From assembly GCF_904061905.1 (NCBI RefSeq), contig NZ_CAJFCI010000047.1, positions 1 through 60,824 on the forward strand: 60,824 nucleotides of DNA. The letters run 5' to 3'. The stretch is from Zestomonas carbonaria (GTDB taxonomy: Bacteria > Pseudomonadota > Gammaproteobacteria > Pseudomonadales > Pseudomonadaceae). This document shows, one piece after another, positions 59,590-60,824 of this stretch (positions are counted from its first letter, which is position 1; the number at the start of each line of letters is the position of its first letter). The notes beneath the pieces are model-generated. The model made no database searches, was not told where the DNA came from, and was given only the letters and a program-made list of their open reading frames with translations. The translations under genes were made by a program, and so were the position numbers.

Positions 59590-60516
59590 ATGACCGTGCT
59601 CATTACCCAACCCGCGTCTTCCGATGCCGTCCTCGCCCAGCGCCTGGCCGAACTGGTCGCCCTGGTGCTCCGCCTCACCCCGGAGGAAGGCATCCATGAA
59701 TCGGCCATCCCCGGCCTGGTATTGATCCGTGGCGACCAGCCGACCCCGCCCATGCAGGGCCTCTACAAACCGAGCCTGTGCGCCATCGCCCAGGGCCGCA
59801 AGGAGGTGCGCCTGGGCGAAGAGCGCTTCTTCTACGACCCGCTCAACTACCTGGTGGCCTCGGTGGCCCTGCCGGTGTCCGGCCAGGTGATCGAGGCCTC
59901 GCCGGAACGCCCCTATCTGAGCGTGCGGGTGGACTTCGAGCCGGCGCAGATCGCCCGCCTGATCGCCGACGCCGGGCCCATCGGCGTGCCGGGCGCCGGC
60001 GTGGCCCGGGCGCTGTACGTCGCCTGCCTCGACGCGCCGCTGCTCGACGCCCTGATCCGCCTGGTCAGCCTGCTGGAAACGCCCCGGGACATCGCCATGC
60101 TCGCGCCGCTGGTGCAGCGGGAAATCCTCTACCGCCTGCTGCACAGCCCGCAGGGACGGGTCCTCCACGAGATCGCGGCGGCGGACAGCCAGAGCCACCG
60201 CATCGCCCGCGCCATCGACTGGCTGAACGAGAACTTCGACCAGCCGCTGCGCATCGACGACCTGGCCCGCTCGGTCAACCTCAGCACCTCCACCCTGCAC
60301 CATCGCTTCAAGGCGGTGACCGCGCTCAGCCCGTTGCAGTACCAGAAGCAACTGCGCCTGCAGGAAGCGCGGCGGCTGATGATCACCGAGGGCCTGGAAG
60401 CCTCGGCGGCCAGCTACCGGGTCGGCTACGAAAGTCCCTCGCAATTCAGCCGCGAATACAGCCGCCTGTTCGGCGCCCCGCCATTGCGCGACCTCGCACG
60501 GCTGCGCCAGGCCTGA
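59590..60516 (+). CDS. AraC-family regulator (AraC_N type)
   Basis: 308 residues. An N-terminal cupin-like AraC_N domain (about 30-180; LYKPSLCAIAQGRKEVRLGEE, NYLVASVALPVSGQV) is followed by two helix-turn-helix motifs (RIDDLARSVNLSTSTLHHRFK and SYRVGYESPSQFSREYSRLFG). The group includes YqhC-like regulators that respond to aldehydes and control neighbouring reductases. Divergent from the SDR operon; the four direct-repeat sites in between are its probable targets. Confidence 0.92.
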   Translation: MTVLITQPASSDAVLAQRLAELVALVLRLTPEEGIHESAIPGLVLIRGDQPTPPMQGLYKPSLCAIAQGRKEVRLGEERFFYDPLNYLVASVALPVSGQVIEASPERPYLSVRVDFEPAQIARLIADAGPIGVPGAGVARALYVACLDAPLLDALIRLVSLLETPRDIAMLAPLVQREILYRLLHSPQGRVLHEIAAADSQSHRIARAIDWLNENFDQPLRIDDLARSVNLSTSTLHHRFKAVTALSPLQYQKQLRLQEARRLMITEGLEASAASYRVGYESPSQFSREYSRLFGAPPLRDLARLRQA

Positions 60517-60537
60517 AGCGGCGATTCGATGGGTTGT

Positions 60538-60824
60538 CACCCATCCGGGCGGGCATTCACGGGGGAGCAATCCCCGCTTTTCGGGTGGATGACGCTCTTT
60601 TCATCCACCGGCCCTTGGTGGAAAACGCTTCGCGGTTTTCCACCCTACCGGATCAGCAACCGTAGCCCGACGCAGGATGGGGGAAGCCCATCACCCATCC
60701 GAGCGGGCATTCACGGGGGATCGACCCCCGCTTTTCGGGTGGATGACGCTCTTTTCATCCACCGGCCCTTGGTGGAAAACGCTTCGCGGTTTTCCACCCT
60801 ACCGGATCAGCAACCGTAGCCCGA
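60538..60824 (+). repeat. 133-bp element in tandem (154-bp period)
   Basis: Copy 1 spans 60538-60670 and copy 2 spans 60692-60824, where the window ends. They differ at only a few positions. Each copy contains two hairpins: GGTGGATGA/TCATCCACC and GGTGGAAAAC/GTTTTCCACC. A 21-bp spacer separates them. No coding frame is credible. More copies may follow outside the window. Confidence 0.9.

Noticed and set aside
60538..60824. CRISPR array
   Set aside because: Only two units, 133 bp each with a 21-bp spacer, hairpin-rich, and no cas genes; repeat unit is far too long for CRISPR.

Overview
The window is GC-rich chromosomal DNA from a gamma-proteobacterium of the genus Pseudomonas. Gene content and order match, from memory, two blocks of the P. 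aeruginosa chromosome (one near PA3023-PA3048, one near PA1537-PA1562). Extra genes, different intergenic repeats and insertion sequences point to a relative in the P. aeruginosa group (P. citronellolis / P. nitroreducens / P. knackmussii type) rather than P. aeruginosa itself. The species is an inference.

Left edge (1-4040): the 3' end of one IS4-family element and a complete second element with 10-bp target duplications, both lodged in REP-like palindromes, then a MOSC-domain gene and cheV. Block 1 (4041-18618): a four-gene operon (alkyl-DHAP-synthase-like oxidase, GlpD-like dehydrogenase, FGGY kinase, YegS-like lipid kinase) with a divergent AraC regulator; molybdenum cofactor genes moeA, moaB and mobA; a small lipoprotein; tRNA-Pro(CGG); a glutaredoxin-like gene; an OprD-family porin; an ammonium transporter; and a three-gene YqjD/YqjE/YqjK-like envelope operon. 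A cargo section (18700-25300) carries an EAL phosphodiesterase, a diheme c-type cytochrome, an SCO protein, a Tat-exported multicopper oxidase and a DUF808 membrane protein. Block 1 resumes with dgt, a FUSC-like membrane protein, dacB and a thioesterase.

Block 2 (30810-58550): rlmM, acnA, aer, a hydrolase, then two cbb3 oxidase operons in tandem (ccoNOP-2 and ccoNOQP-1) and the assembly genes ccoG-H-I-S plus a UreH/TauE-like membrane gene, hemN, anr and apt. A consensus ANR box precedes ccoN2 and a weaker one precedes hemN, so the regulator, the oxygen-limited terminal oxidase, its copper/heme assembly factors and oxygen-independent heme synthesis lie together. Next come a metal-dependent hydrolase, a TetR gene divergent from a flavin monooxygenase/SDR operon with a striking four-part operator, a 42-residue secreted peptide gene with ohr, and an SDR/monooxygenase pair divergent from an AraC regulator.

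Nearly every gap between operons is filled with palindromic repeats of at least five families, and the right edge holds a 133-bp element repeated in tandem.
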